Assembly: GCF_024347135.1 (NCBI RefSeq)
Contig: NZ_AP024907.1
Span: forward strand, 3,939,628 to 4,003,627
Direction: 5' to 3'
DNA from: Vibrio spartinae
GTDB taxonomy: Bacteria; Pseudomonadota; Gammaproteobacteria; Enterobacterales; Vibrionaceae
DNA length: 64,000 nucleotides
Positions 26,299 to 36,486 of this stretch are shown here, in pieces. The notes below the pieces were generated by a model that was not told where the DNA came from, did not search any database, and was given only the letters and a program-made list of their open reading frames with translations. How positions within the stretch are numbered: position 1 is the stretch's first letter; each line of letters opens with the position of its first letter. Position numbers and translations under genes: made by a program.

Positions 26299-27513
26299 AT
26301 GAATCAACATGTGAATCATACCGCAGCGGATGCGATTGCAATTGAAAACTTGGATGTTGTTTTTGGCCAGCATTCAGAAAAAGCGACGATACGGCTCGAT
26401 CAAGGCAAAACTCGCCAAGAGATTATTGATGAAACTGGATTAGTGGTTGGGGTAAATAACGTCAGCCTGACCGTAAAAGAAGGTGAAATCTGTGTGCTGA
26501 TGGGATTATCGGGCTCTGGTAAATCAAGTCTGCTACGCGCCGTCAACGGACTCAACCCAATCACCCGGGGCTCGCTAAAAGTCAAACACGGCCAAGATTT
26601 CGTTGATGTGGCAAATTGTGATGCAGAAACATTACGCACGCTCAGAACGCAACGTGTGTCGATGGTCTTTCAAACTTTTGCGCTCATGCCTTGGTTATCG
26701 GTCCTCGACAATGTGGCCTTTGGTCTTGAAATGCAAGGGATGGCCAAGAAAGAGCGACGCCAACATGCGCATAATCAGCTCGAAATGGTCGGCTTGGCAG
26801 AATGGCAAAATAAATATCCACATGAACTTTCCGGAGGAATGCAGCAGCGAGTGGGTCTCGCACGAGCTTTTGCCATGGACAGTGATATTTTGTTAATGGA
26901 TGAGCCCTTCTCTGCCCTTGACCCACTCATTCGAACCCAACTGCAAGATGAGCTACTCGCCTTACAGAAAAAGTTAAACAAAACGATTTTGTTTGTCAGT
27001 CATGATTTAGATGAAGCATTAAAGATTGGTAATCGCATCGCCATCATGGAGTCAGGTCAACTGATCCAACATAGCCGCCCTGAAGAGATTGTCCTGCAAC
27101 CGAAGACTGACTATGTCCGAGAATTCGTTGCACATACCAATCCATTGAATGTGCTCAAAGGGCGGTCACTGATGAAACCCATCGATGAACTGCCCCGTCA
27201 GGAAGGACGCTGGCAAATCTCTCAATACCATGATTTATGGTTAGAAAATCAAAATGGCGAGCTCGTCATTCAAGGCTCGGCGTCTCTCAAAACAGTTCAC
27301 TGGGAGCAACATCATGACATCACAGCACTGGATAAACATTGCATTATTCTGGCGTCACCAGATATAGAAATGCGTGATGCGATTGAAATTCGCTACCTGA
27401 CAGGGCATCCGGTGGTGTTAGTTGAGGATGGTCAGTTGGTTGGCATTCTCAGTGATAACAATTTCTATCATGCACTGCTTGGTAAATATAACCAGACCGC
27501 CAAAGTGGCATAG
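26299..27513 (+). CDS. choV: Choline ABC transporter ATP-binding protein
   Basis: This 404-aa protein has Walker A GLSGSGKSS, the signature LSGGMQQRVGLARA and Walker B ILLMDEPFSALD. A C-terminal extension from about residue 280 resembles a degenerate CBS module and ends with EDGQLVGILSDNNFY, as in proline/betaine ABC ATPases that sense ionic strength. It is the last gene of the betIBA-choXWV operon. Confidence 0.93.
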   Translation: MNQHVNHTAADAIAIENLDVVFGQHSEKATIRLDQGKTRQEIIDETGLVVGVNNVSLTVKEGEICVLMGLSGSGKSSLLRAVNGLNPITRGSLKVKHGQDFVDVANCDAETLRTLRTQRVSMVFQTFALMPWLSVLDNVAFGLEMQGMAKKERRQHAHNQLEMVGLAEWQNKYPHELSGGMQQRVGLARAFAMDSDILLMDEPFSALDPLIRTQLQDELLALQKKLNKTILFVSHDLDEALKIGNRIAIMESGQLIQHSRPEEIVLQPKTDYVREFVAHTNPLNVLKGRSLMKPIDELPRQEGRWQISQYHDLWLENQNGELVIQGSASLKTVHWEQHHDITALDKHCIILASPDIEMRDAIEIRYLTGHPVVLVEDGQLVGILSDNNFYHALLGKYNQTAKVA

Positions 27514-27560
27514 CCAGTGTACTGATTAAAGGTTGTGTGCTAATTGAAGAAATCGCGCGT

Positions 27561-27592
27561 GAGAAACGAAATAAGAGAGAAACGAAATAAGA
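27561..27592. repeat. Two tandem copies of a 16-bp unit
   Basis: GAGAAACGAAATAAGA occurs twice in a row, exactly. Confidence 0.9.
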
Positions 27593-27728
27593 AGAGAAGA
27601 CTTTAATCTGATTACGATGATAAGCCTTCTCTTCTGCTTACTGCATTCTTGCGCCTTCTAACTTGCTCTTACTGGCTCACAAATATTCAAACGAGCCGAT
27701 ATTCAAAACAGATGAGAACATGTCTCAA

Positions 27729-27744
27729 TGTTTCACGTGAAACA
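27729..27744. promoter_or_regulatory. parS centromere site 1
   Basis: TGTTTCACGTGAAACA is a perfect 16-bp palindrome identical to the consensus bound by chromosomal ParB. It lies between the cho and thi operons. The cognate parAB genes are at 59.8-61.5 kb. Confidence 0.95.
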
Positions 27745-27862
27745 TTGAAAGAACCAAGTCCACCGCTCTTAATCTTAGCCATTGGTTCTTATACTCGCCA
27801 ACAAACAGCCTTGAATAACACCGGCTTATGGATATTTGTTCACGCGTATCAGATGAAAGATC

Positions 27863-28975
27863 TTAGCCTGAAAAAACAGCGTGCCAGTCATGCCATACCG
27901 GCGCCAATCCTTGATGGATAATCGCTTGTACCACCTCTTCGACTGAACGATCATCACCAACACTAAACTGCTCTAATGCTGAGGATTGATCGGCATATCC
28001 TCCCGGCTGGGTTTTAGAGCCGGCAGAAATAGCAGTAATACCAAGAGGTACCACATTATCTCTGAAGCTTGGTGATTCCCGGGTTGAGAGCGATAGTTCA
28101 ACTTCAGGGTCGAACAGGCGAAATGCGCAAATCGTTTGTACCAGTTGTCTGTCCGTCATGACAGAGACAGGCTCAACACCACCGGCACATGGCCGTAAAC
28201 GAGGAAAAGAGACCGAGTAACGAGACTGCCAGTAGGTTTTTTCCAAGTAGGCAAGATGTAAAGCAACATGAAAAATATCAGTTCGCCAGTCATCTAACCC
28301 GATCAATGCGCCCAAACCAATTTTATCAATGCCCGCTTTGCCAAGTCGATCCGGCGTCATCAAACGATATTCAAAGTCGGTCTTGTTACCACGCAAGTGA
28401 TGTTGGGCATAAGTTGCGGGATGATATGTTTCCTGATAAACCATCACCCCATCCAAACCTAATTTTTTTAGCTGAATATACGCCTCAGTATCAAGCGGCT
28501 GAACTTCCATCGCCAGATAATTAAAATGCTGTTTAACCAGAGGGACAACTTGCTCGAAATACGATAGACCGACTTTCGTTTCATGTTCACCCGTCACCAA
28601 TAAAACGCTATCAAACTTCATCTGTTTAATCGCAGCGATTTCAGCCGCAATATCCTGATGACTCAATGTTTTTCGTTTCAGTCGGTTCTCCATTGAAAAA
28701 CCGCAATAGGTACATGAGTTGGAACACAGGTTAGAGAGGTATAGCGGGATATAAAATCCCACCGTATTACCAAATCGTTTTCTGGTCAGTGCCATTGACT
28801 GTTGGGCCATTTGCTCAAGAAAAGGCTCAGCAGCCGGTGAAATAAGCGCTTTAAAATCCTCTAACGACCGCTTGGTTTTACCTAAAGCGCGCACCACATC
28901 CGCGGATGTTTTGCTATAGAGTGAAAGGCGCACATCATCCCAGTTGAATTGACGAAGAACGTCGAGAAAACTCAT
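27863..28975 (-). CDS. thiH: 2-iminoacetate synthase ThiH
   Basis: This 370-aa radical-SAM enzyme has the cluster motif CSNSCTYCGFS (CxxxCxxC). It cleaves tyrosine to make dehydroglycine for the thiazole ring of thiamine. It is the last gene of the thi operon and starts one base after the thiG stop codon. Confidence 0.95.
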   Translation of the reverse strand: MSFLDVLRQFNWDDVRLSLYSKTSADVVRALGKTKRSLEDFKALISPAAEPFLEQMAQQSMALTRKRFGNTVGFYIPLYLSNLCSNSCTYCGFSMENRLKRKTLSHQDIAAEIAAIKQMKFDSVLLVTGEHETKVGLSYFEQVVPLVKQHFNYLAMEVQPLDTEAYIQLKKLGLDGVMVYQETYHPATYAQHHLRGNKTDFEYRLMTPDRLGKAGIDKIGLGALIGLDDWRTDIFHVALHLAYLEKTYWQSRYSVSFPRLRPCAGGVEPVSVMTDRQLVQTICAFRLFDPEVELSLSTRESPSFRDNVVPLGITAISAGSKTQPGGYADQSSALEQFSVGDDRSVEEVVQAIIHQGLAPVWHDWHAVFSG

Positions 28976-28976
28976 C

Positions 28977-29795
28977 TCACGCCTCCCCTAAAAACTGAGT
29001 CAGCGGACTCGTCGCCACAGCATAAGCAGATGCAGCACCGATGCCTGACTCATAAGCCATTCGCCCGGATTCAATCGCAAGTCTGAAGGCTTTCGCCATC
29101 ATCAGCGGATCGGCTGCACTGGCAATTGCAGTGTTAATCAACACCGCATCCGCCCCCATTTCCATCGCTTGCGCGGCATGAGATGGCAGACCAATACCGG
29201 CATCAACCACAACCGGTACATTGGCCTGCTCGATAATGATTTCCAGAAAAGCTTTGGCCGCGAGTCCCTGGTTAGAACCAATCGGAGCCCCAAGCGGCAT
29301 CACGGCAGCACACCCCACATCTTCAAGACGTTTACATAACACCGGATCAGCATGGCAGTAAGGCAAAACAACAAAACCATCATTGACCAACTGCTCAGCG
29401 GCACGAAGCGTTTCAATTGGGTCTGGCAGCAGATACTTGGGATCGGGATGAATTTCCAGTTTTATCCAGTTTGTATCCAGCGCTTCTCGGGTTAAGTGCG
29501 CAGCAAAAATTGCCTCTTTGGCTGTTTTCGCGCCAGAGGTATTGGGGAGAAAATGCAGGTTCAACGTATTCAAAGGCGCCAGAATATTATCAGTTGAATG
29601 TTGTAGATCGAGCCGTTTCAAAGCCATTGTTGTCATTTCTGAACCTGACGCTTGAATCGCTTTAATCATCATTTCAGCGCTGGAAAATTTACCGGTTCCG
29701 GTAAATAGGCGCGAACCAAATGTCCGGTCTGCAATATTGAGCGGTGTATTCATGTCGAACGATGCTCCGTGATTGAACTGTGTTTTGCTTGTCAT
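28977..29795 (-). CDS. thiG: Thiazole synthase ThiG
   Basis: The protein is about 272 aa from the ATG at 29795, which has a strong GGAGG ribosome-binding site; a later ATG at 29753 is possible. The TIM-barrel signature is readable as [24 protein letters not shown] and [32 protein letters not shown]. It joins deoxyxylulose phosphate, dehydroglycine and ThiS-thiocarboxylate to form the thiazole phosphate. Confidence 0.95.
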   Translation of the reverse strand: MTSKTQFNHGASFDMNTPLNIADRTFGSRLFTGTGKFSSAEMMIKAIQASGSEMTTMALKRLDLQHSTDNILAPLNTLNLHFLPNTSGAKTAKEAIFAAHLTREALDTNWIKLEIHPDPKYLLPDPIETLRAAEQLVNDGFVVLPYCHADPVLCKRLEDVGCAAVMPLGAPIGSNQGLAAKAFLEIIIEQANVPVVVDAGIGLPSHAAQAMEMGADAVLINTAIASAADPLMMAKAFRLAIESGRMAYESGIGAASAYAVATSPLTQFLGEA

Positions 29796-29799
29796 TGAC

Positions 29800-30006
29800 T
29801 TAACCTCCGGCGATGATCTGAAAGAGCGAAATCTGATCACCATCATTGAGCATCACCTGAGACCATCGACTTTTAGTCATCACTTGCTCATTCAGCGCAA
29901 AAACACACCCTTGTTCAGGTAAATGAAGCTGGTTGATCACTTGTGCGAGTGTGATACCAGCAGGAAATGTATAAACTGCCTCATTAAGAATTATCTGTAT
30001 GCTCAT
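29800..30006 (-). CDS. thiS: Sulfur carrier protein ThiS
   Basis: This 68-aa ubiquitin-like protein ends in the obligatory Gly-Gly (FQIIAGG). The start at 30006 gives the normal length and has AAGGGAAG upstream; longer in-frame readings lie inside thiF. ThiF adenylates its C-terminus and it then carries sulfur to ThiG. It overlaps the thiF 3' end by 23 bases and ends 5 bases before the thiG start. Confidence 0.93.
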   Translation of the reverse strand: MSIQIILNEAVYTFPAGITLAQVINQLHLPEQGCVFALNEQVMTKSRWSQVMLNDGDQISLFQIIAGG

Positions 30007-30841
30007 TGCATCTTCCCTTGTCATCGCGAAAGTCATCAGCACCGTCTTCATCAATTGCATAACCACAGACGGGGCAAGCGATATCTTTTTCATAGCGTAA
30101 TGATTTCAGTTGCATCCTTCGTCCATCAAAATGAATCCATTCTGACGGTTCGTCGGTTGCTTTATCTTTTATGAAAGGTGAGCGCTGGTGAATATCCATC
30201 AATAGTTGTTGAATCACTTGAAGCGCCTGAAGCGCAGCAATCGTCCCGACAACCGGGCCTAACACACCCGATTCATGACATCGTTTCGGGGAATAATTCG
30301 CAGTGTCACCAACTAAGCAGCGATAACAGGGCGTATCACTTGAGAAGCGATGAACGGATAACTGCCCGTCCCAGCCAATCGCAGATGCAGAGACGAGCGT
30401 TGTCTTTTGTTGATAACAGATACGATTGATTTGATGACGTGTCGGAAAATTGTCACTACAGTCAATCACCACATCAGCCAACATCACCTCAAGCTGAAGT
30501 TGTTCATCATCCAGTCTTTTATCAATCGTTCTGATCCGGCATCCATGATTAAGATTTTGCAGTTGACTGGCAAGTGCCCGCACTTTTCTGGCCCCGATAT
30601 CACTTTCCCGATAAGCAATTTGTCGATGCAAATTACTGACCTCAACGACATCATGATCCACCAAAACCATCGAACCGATGCCAGCACCGGCAAGATACAA
30701 TGAAACACTGGTTCCGAGTCCGCCGCACCCAATCATCAGGACATGTTTTTTGTTCAGCTCACATTGGCCGGTTTCGCCAATTTCTGGCAAAGCAATCTGT
30801 CTCTGATAGCGAAGAAATGTATGATCATCGAGCAATGCCAT
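29984..30841 (-). CDS. thiF: ThiS adenylyltransferase ThiF
   Basis: The protein is 285 aa from the ATG at 30841, which has an AAGGAGG ribosome-binding site. Upstream in-frame sequence belongs to thiE. It has the ATP-binding motif MIGCGGLGTSVSLYLAGAG, the DVVIDCSDNFPTR adenylation motif and a zinc site formed by CYRC and CPVCGY. It activates ThiS. It overlaps the thiE end by 17 bases. Confidence 0.93.
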   Translation of the reverse strand: MALLDDHTFLRYQRQIALPEIGETGQCELNKKHVLMIGCGGLGTSVSLYLAGAGIGSMVLVDHDVVEVSNLHRQIAYRESDIGARKVRALASQLQNLNHGCRIRTIDKRLDDEQLQLEVMLADVVIDCSDNFPTRHQINRICYQQKTTLVSASAIGWDGQLSVHRFSSDTPCYRCLVGDTANYSPKRCHESGVLGPVVGTIAALQALQVIQQLLMDIHQRSPFIKDKATDEPSEWIHFDGRRMQLKSLRYEKDIACPVCGYAIDEDGADDFRDDKGRCNEHTDNS

Positions 30842-32426
30842 GGGCTTTCCTCCTTGGCTGAGACTGAACATTCCTCGACAACACCCCTTCCCGCGATAAA
30901 AATAAGCGCTGAAAATCATCAACTGCACTTGCGGTGTTTGTCGCCTGTGTGACGGCACGGACCACCGCTAAACTTGAGACACCCTGCGCTAAAACCGTCG
31001 CGGCGTTATTTAAATCTATTCCGCCAATTGCAACGGTGGGAATCACCCGATGATGTGCCTTTGCAATAGAATCGACGAACTGTTGATAAAGCCGCAATCG
31101 GGCAAGACCTTGAGGCTGAGAAGGCATCTGTTTCGTCGTCGTCGGGAAAATATGCCCAAGTGCGATATAACTTGGATGCAGTTGTTGTGCCTTGAGAATC
31201 TCCCAGTAGCCATGCGTTGAAATCCCTAATCGAATACCAGCATGACGCAACGCCTGAATATCTGCGGTGTGTAAATCATCTTGTCCCAGATGCACACCAA
31301 ATGCCTGATATTGAATCGCCAGTTGCCAGTAGTCATTAATGAAAACTTGCGCTTGATATGTTTTCCCCAGCAAAACAGCTTGTTTAATTTGCTGCTCAAG
31401 GTCGGCCTGATGTGGATTTTTAATCCGTAGTTGAATGGTCTTCACCCCTAAGCGAAGTAATCGATCCACCCACATCACATCATCGACCACTGGATAAAAT
31501 GATAAGTCTGCTGCATTGACCGCGTTAAATAAGTGTCGATTGTCATTTGTATCAGAGATAGAGGTCTCTGGGATAGAAGCCTCTGAGATAGGTAGCACAC
31601 CGACAGCTGATGACTTTCCTCCAGATGTATTTTCTATATCTCTATTTTCAGCGGTAATCGAAGGAATAATCGGAAAATCATCCACACTTCGCGGCCATGT
31701 TTCACGTGAAACATTCAGCGATGCCCGGGCAATGATTAAAGCATCCTCAAGTGGAAAGTCTAAAATCAGAGCCCCTATCAACCAAGCTAAATGCTTTGAG
31801 ACTAATGAATGTTGTGAAACAGGGAGATGTTTTGATCCATCAGCATGAGATACTTTCGATACTGATGTTGTTGGAGAAGGTGTTGTTGGAGCAAATAATA
31901 TTGCTGGAGAAAGTATTGTTGAAGGAAAAGCCGCTGAAGTAAGTGAGCGAACTTCATCCCCCGCCAACCATAATTCAGAGAGCGGTGCATCTTGCAGTGG
32001 TGAACACGCGATCACCACATAAGAAGAAAGATGAGACGTAACATTGACAGCATCGCCACCCTTTGGCTTTATTGTGGAAAGCGGTTGTGCTTGCCACTCT
32101 GTCTGTTGCTCACTCTGTTCATCAGCCAATGATGCATCATCGATTTGCTCACAGTAGGTCACATGATAGCGCTGCTGAATGTTCAGCTGCGGGCGTTCAT
32201 CTGCCATCAGCATGATGCTTTTTTTACCCACCCCCTCGACATGACATTTATCCGGCGCTCTCAGATCGATTGACCAGCCATCATCGTTCACATCAAAAAA
32301 GAGACTCGTATCCGGTGCAGCTAATCCTTCAGTCTGGGCAATCTCCAAGAAATGGTGAAGTTCAACCTTCACCAATGTATTCATTTCTGCTGTCAGAAGC
32401 GCTTTAGAAATGCGTAGCCCTATCAT
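30825..32426 (-). CDS. thiE: Thiamine-phosphate synthase ThiE with a long, unassigned N-terminal extension; contains a parS site
   Basis: The protein is 533 aa, about 320 longer than a minimal ThiE. The C-terminal 200 residues are a normal ThiE TIM barrel (VKTIQLRIKNP, FINDYWQLA, GVHLGQDDL, ALGHIFPTTTKQ, PTVAIGGIDL). They couple the thiazole and pyrimidine phosphates. The N-terminal half is unassigned. It contains a Ser/Thr/Pro-rich linker at about residues 168-195 (TILSPAILFAPTTPSPTTS) and a short WLIGALILDFPLEDALIIARA helix pair reminiscent of the end of ThiD-like kinases. The start has an AGGAGGT ribosome-binding site one base after the thiC stop. A perfect parS lies in the codons for NVSRET. 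Confidence 0.88.
   Translation of the reverse strand: MIGLRISKALLTAEMNTLVKVELHHFLEIAQTEGLAAPDTSLFFDVNDDGWSIDLRAPDKCHVEGVGKKSIMLMADERPQLNIQQRYHVTYCEQIDDASLADEQSEQQTEWQAQPLSTIKPKGGDAVNVTSHLSSYVVIACSPLQDAPLSELWLAGDEVRSLTSAAFPSTILSPAILFAPTTPSPTTSVSKVSHADGSKHLPVSQHSLVSKHLAWLIGALILDFPLEDALIIARASLNVSRETWPRSVDDFPIIPSITAENRDIENTSGGKSSAVGVLPISEASIPETSISDTNDNRHLFNAVNAADLSFYPVVDDVMWVDRLLRLGVKTIQLRIKNPHQADLEQQIKQAVLLGKTYQAQVFINDYWQLAIQYQAFGVHLGQDDLHTADIQALRHAGIRLGISTHGYWEILKAQQLHPSYIALGHIFPTTTKQMPSQPQGLARLRLYQQFVDSIAKAHHRVIPTVAIGGIDLNNAATVLAQGVSSLAVVRAVTQATNTASAVDDFQRLFLSREGVLSRNVQSQPRRKAHGIAR
31698..31713. promoter_or_regulatory. parS centromere site 2, inside the thiE coding sequence
   Basis: TGTTTCACGTGAAACA is identical to site 1. 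It is read in the thiE frame as part of Asn-Val-Ser-Arg-Glu-Thr, so the centromere function constrains the protein sequence of the extension. It lies 3.97 kb from site 1. Confidence 0.95.
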
Positions 32427-32427
32427 C

Positions 32428-34425
<1,998 letters not shown>

Positions 34426-34573
34426 TTAAGAAATAAATGCTTGGCGGAAGGACGTATAGACAAGAGGTGAAAATCAATTATCGCATCGTGAGGAAAACAA
34501 CATAACGATATACAGACAGATTTTCGGACAATAGAGAGGCTGTGATGAAATGTAATATAGCCTGAATATTCTC

Positions 34574-34656
34574 TCTTGTTCCCTTCGCAGGTATTAACCT
34601 GATCAGGTTCAACGGATCCCGAATGAACGGTCTCAGCCTTTTGGCACTCCGACAAG
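34574..34656 (-). promoter_or_regulatory. TPP (THI-box) riboswitch
   Basis: On the minus strand the region reads through the GGAGTGCC element, then CTGAGA, then AACCTGATCAGGTTAATACC and TGCGAAGGGAACAAG, the conserved core of the thiamine-pyrophosphate aptamer. It lies in the leader of thiC and shuts the thi operon off when TPP is abundant. Confidence 0.96.
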
Positions 34657-34705
34657 TAAAAACATTATAGAGAATGGATTTGATTAAACAAAGTAAAAAA
34701 ATAGT

Positions 34706-35089
34706 TTAGCTTTTGGTAATCAACTGAAAACCAACCCACGCAGCAGAAATACTCAAAATCACATTCAACAAAACATTCAGACCAAACTTGATGAATGCCC
34801 CCTGCTGCATCAGTAAAACATTATCCATAGAGAAAGTAGAAAAAGTCGTCAAAGCACCTAAGAAGCCTAATCCAATGATTTGACGCCATGGATCAACAGA
34901 AATCAGTTCCCCTTGAATCGCTGCAATTAACAGCCCCATCATAAATGAGCCTAAAATATTCACGGTCAAGGTTCCATAAGGAAAACCTTTACCGAATAAG
35001 AAGACACAAAGTTCTGAAATTAAATATCGGGAGCAAGCACCAAATGCACCCCCAAAGGCAATAAAGCCAAGAATAGAGAACTGATTCAT
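34706..35089 (-). CDS. crcB: Fluoride ion channel CrcB/FluC
   Basis: The protein is 127 aa with four hydrophobic helices. The family motifs GGAFGACSRYLISE, GTLTVNILGSFMMG and GFLGALTTFSTFSMD are present. It is a dual-topology dimeric channel that lets fluoride out of the cell. The start at 35089 is preferred because GAGGA is seven bases upstream, whereas the ATG two codons earlier is too close to it. No fluoride riboswitch is evident upstream. Confidence 0.93.
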   Translation of the reverse strand: MNQFSILGFIAFGGAFGACSRYLISELCVFLFGKGFPYGTLTVNILGSFMMGLLIAAIQGELISVDPWRQIIGLGFLGALTTFSTFSMDNVLLMQQGAFIKFGLNVLLNVILSISAAWVGFQLITKS

Positions 35090-35535
35090 CACCATTTCCT
35101 CAAAAAATTCCCTAATACAACCTTTTCGTCATTAAAAAATACGAGTAACAAAGGTCATAAACATTCACAGAATAAAAAAGTTACAGGAGTCACTTTATAT
35201 CGAAATCCTTCACTTAACCCACCCTTAATACTCATCAAGTATCACACTATGGGTTTATACCGAACATCGGCACTAAACTCATATAGGCATTGATGTGCAA
35301 TTGTAAAATATGTCATTCACCTCAGTTACCCATTGTTCAAAGGAGATGAATAAGATGATGGTACTGTGTGACATGAAGAAGATCAAAAATATAAATTTTT
35401 TCTCATGCTCCAGAATGAAGTATGGGTGAGGATAACTGTGCGCAGTTGATTCCTCACCCATCGAGGCAGGTTTTTAGTGTTGGTGTTCTCTCTTACTATT
35501 CAGGTCTGAACTGCGGCAAACACCAAATCAATTTG
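35090..35535. other. Intergenic region between crcB and the GH43 gene
   Basis: These 446 bases show no credible gene. They contain a long stem-loop at 35423-35460 and a presumed crcB promoter region. I see nothing else. Confidence 0.6.
35423..35460. terminator. Strong stem-loop downstream of the GH43 gene
   Basis: TGGGTGAGGA pairs perfectly with TCCTCACCCA. Inside it AACTG pairs with CAGTT around a 4-base loop. A T run is not adjacent on the minus strand, so intrinsic termination is uncertain, but the position after the GH43 operon fits a 3'-end structure. Confidence 0.5.
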
Positions 35536-36477
35536 TCATTCAGCCTCTCCAAGCACAAGCTGTTCACCATCCCAGATAATCTGTTTCATTCGGGTATGGC
35601 GGTTAGGGTCCCATAACGGATCCCCTTCAATCTCCGTATAATCACGGGCGTGATACACCAAAATATCATTACCTTGCTCATCTTGAGTAAAACAGCTGTG
35701 TCCGGGACCAAAAACCTGATCGCTGGCATTGGTGACGAAAACCGGATGTGGTGATTTGTACCAACTTTCAGGGTTAAGCAAATCCGCATCCTCATCCGCT
35801 TGTAAAAGCCCCATACAGTAACGCTCGTCGGTCGCACTGGCGGAATATGTCAGCCAGACTTTGCCGTGGCGAATCAAAATATACGGGCCTTCATTAACCA
35901 TGAAGCCCTGTGTTTCCCAGTCAAACTCAGGAATCGATAACCGACTGGCAGGTAATTTTAATGTTGTCGGGGACAGCATTTCTGCAATGTATAAATTGGA
36001 ATTCCCGGCAATCGCCTGTTCTTTCTGTGCCCAGACATAATACCGAGTTCCTCGGTGCTCAAATGTCGTGGCATCAAGACAGAATGAATCGATGCCAGAA
36101 TCAACCTGTCCACAAAACATCCAAGGTGCCGCCAGCGGGTTCTCCCCATCACAGCGAATCACATACATCCGATGCTGAAACATTCCATCCTTGATTTCCC
36201 GACTGGGTGCAGCAGCAAAGTAGATATACCAGCTCCCGTCAATTGCGTGAACCTCCGGCGCCCAGATTAAATCAGAGTAGGGACCATGATCCGGCTTGTG
36301 CCAAACCGTTACGATTTCATTTGTTTCGGCCAGTCCGGCCAGTGTTTTTGCCCTTCTGAGCTCAATGCGATCATATTCAGGAACCGATGCAGTGAAATAA
36401 TAATACCCATCATGATGAAGGTAGACATGTGGATCAGCTCGCTGCTCAATCACTGGATTTTTTATCTTAAATACCAT
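35536..36477 (-). CDS. Glycoside hydrolase family 43 enzyme (probable arabinosidase or xylosidase)
   Basis: This 313-aa protein with a five-bladed propeller-type sequence has GH43 catalytic residues in place: Asp15 (RADPHVY, base), Asp135 (CLDATTF, pKa modulator) and Glu196 (VNEGPYI, acid). There is no signal peptide, so it acts in the cytoplasm on imported oligosaccharides. It lies 9 bp downstream of a GPH symporter gene, forming a two-gene sugar-use operon. The exact substrate (arabinosides or xylosides) cannot be read. Confidence 0.9.
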   Translation of the reverse strand: MVFKIKNPVIEQRADPHVYLHHDGYYYFTASVPEYDRIELRRAKTLAGLAETNEIVTVWHKPDHGPYSDLIWAPEVHAIDGSWYIYFAAAPSREIKDGMFQHRMYVIRCDGENPLAAPWMFCGQVDSGIDSFCLDATTFEHRGTRYYVWAQKEQAIAGNSNLYIAEMLSPTTLKLPASRLSIPEFDWETQGFMVNEGPYILIRHGKVWLTYSASATDERYCMGLLQADEDADLLNPESWYKSPHPVFVTNASDQVFGPGHSCFTQDEQGNDILVYHARDYTEIEGDPLWDPNRHTRMKQIIWDGEQLVLGEAE

Positions 36478-36486
36478 GTAATAACC

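Larger units (their letters stand above)
27514..27862. other. Intergenic region between choV and thiH with a parS site
   Basis: There is no credible gene here. The region holds a perfect 16-bp tandem duplication (27561-27592), a hairpin AGAAGAGAAG...CTTCTCTTCT (about 27590-27636) that may terminate the cho operon although it lacks a T run, and a perfect parS site at 27729. Confidence 0.6.

Noticed and set aside
27649-27921. A 90-residue open frame containing the first parS
   Set aside because: It has no ribosome-binding site or family resemblance and overlaps the thiH end. The NVSRET reading comes from the parS sequence itself.
35100-35290. Possible fluoride riboswitch upstream of crcB
   Set aside because: Fragments such as GCCGATG and GACTCCTG occur on the minus strand, but they are about 100 nt apart and do not form the compact crcB-motif aptamer.
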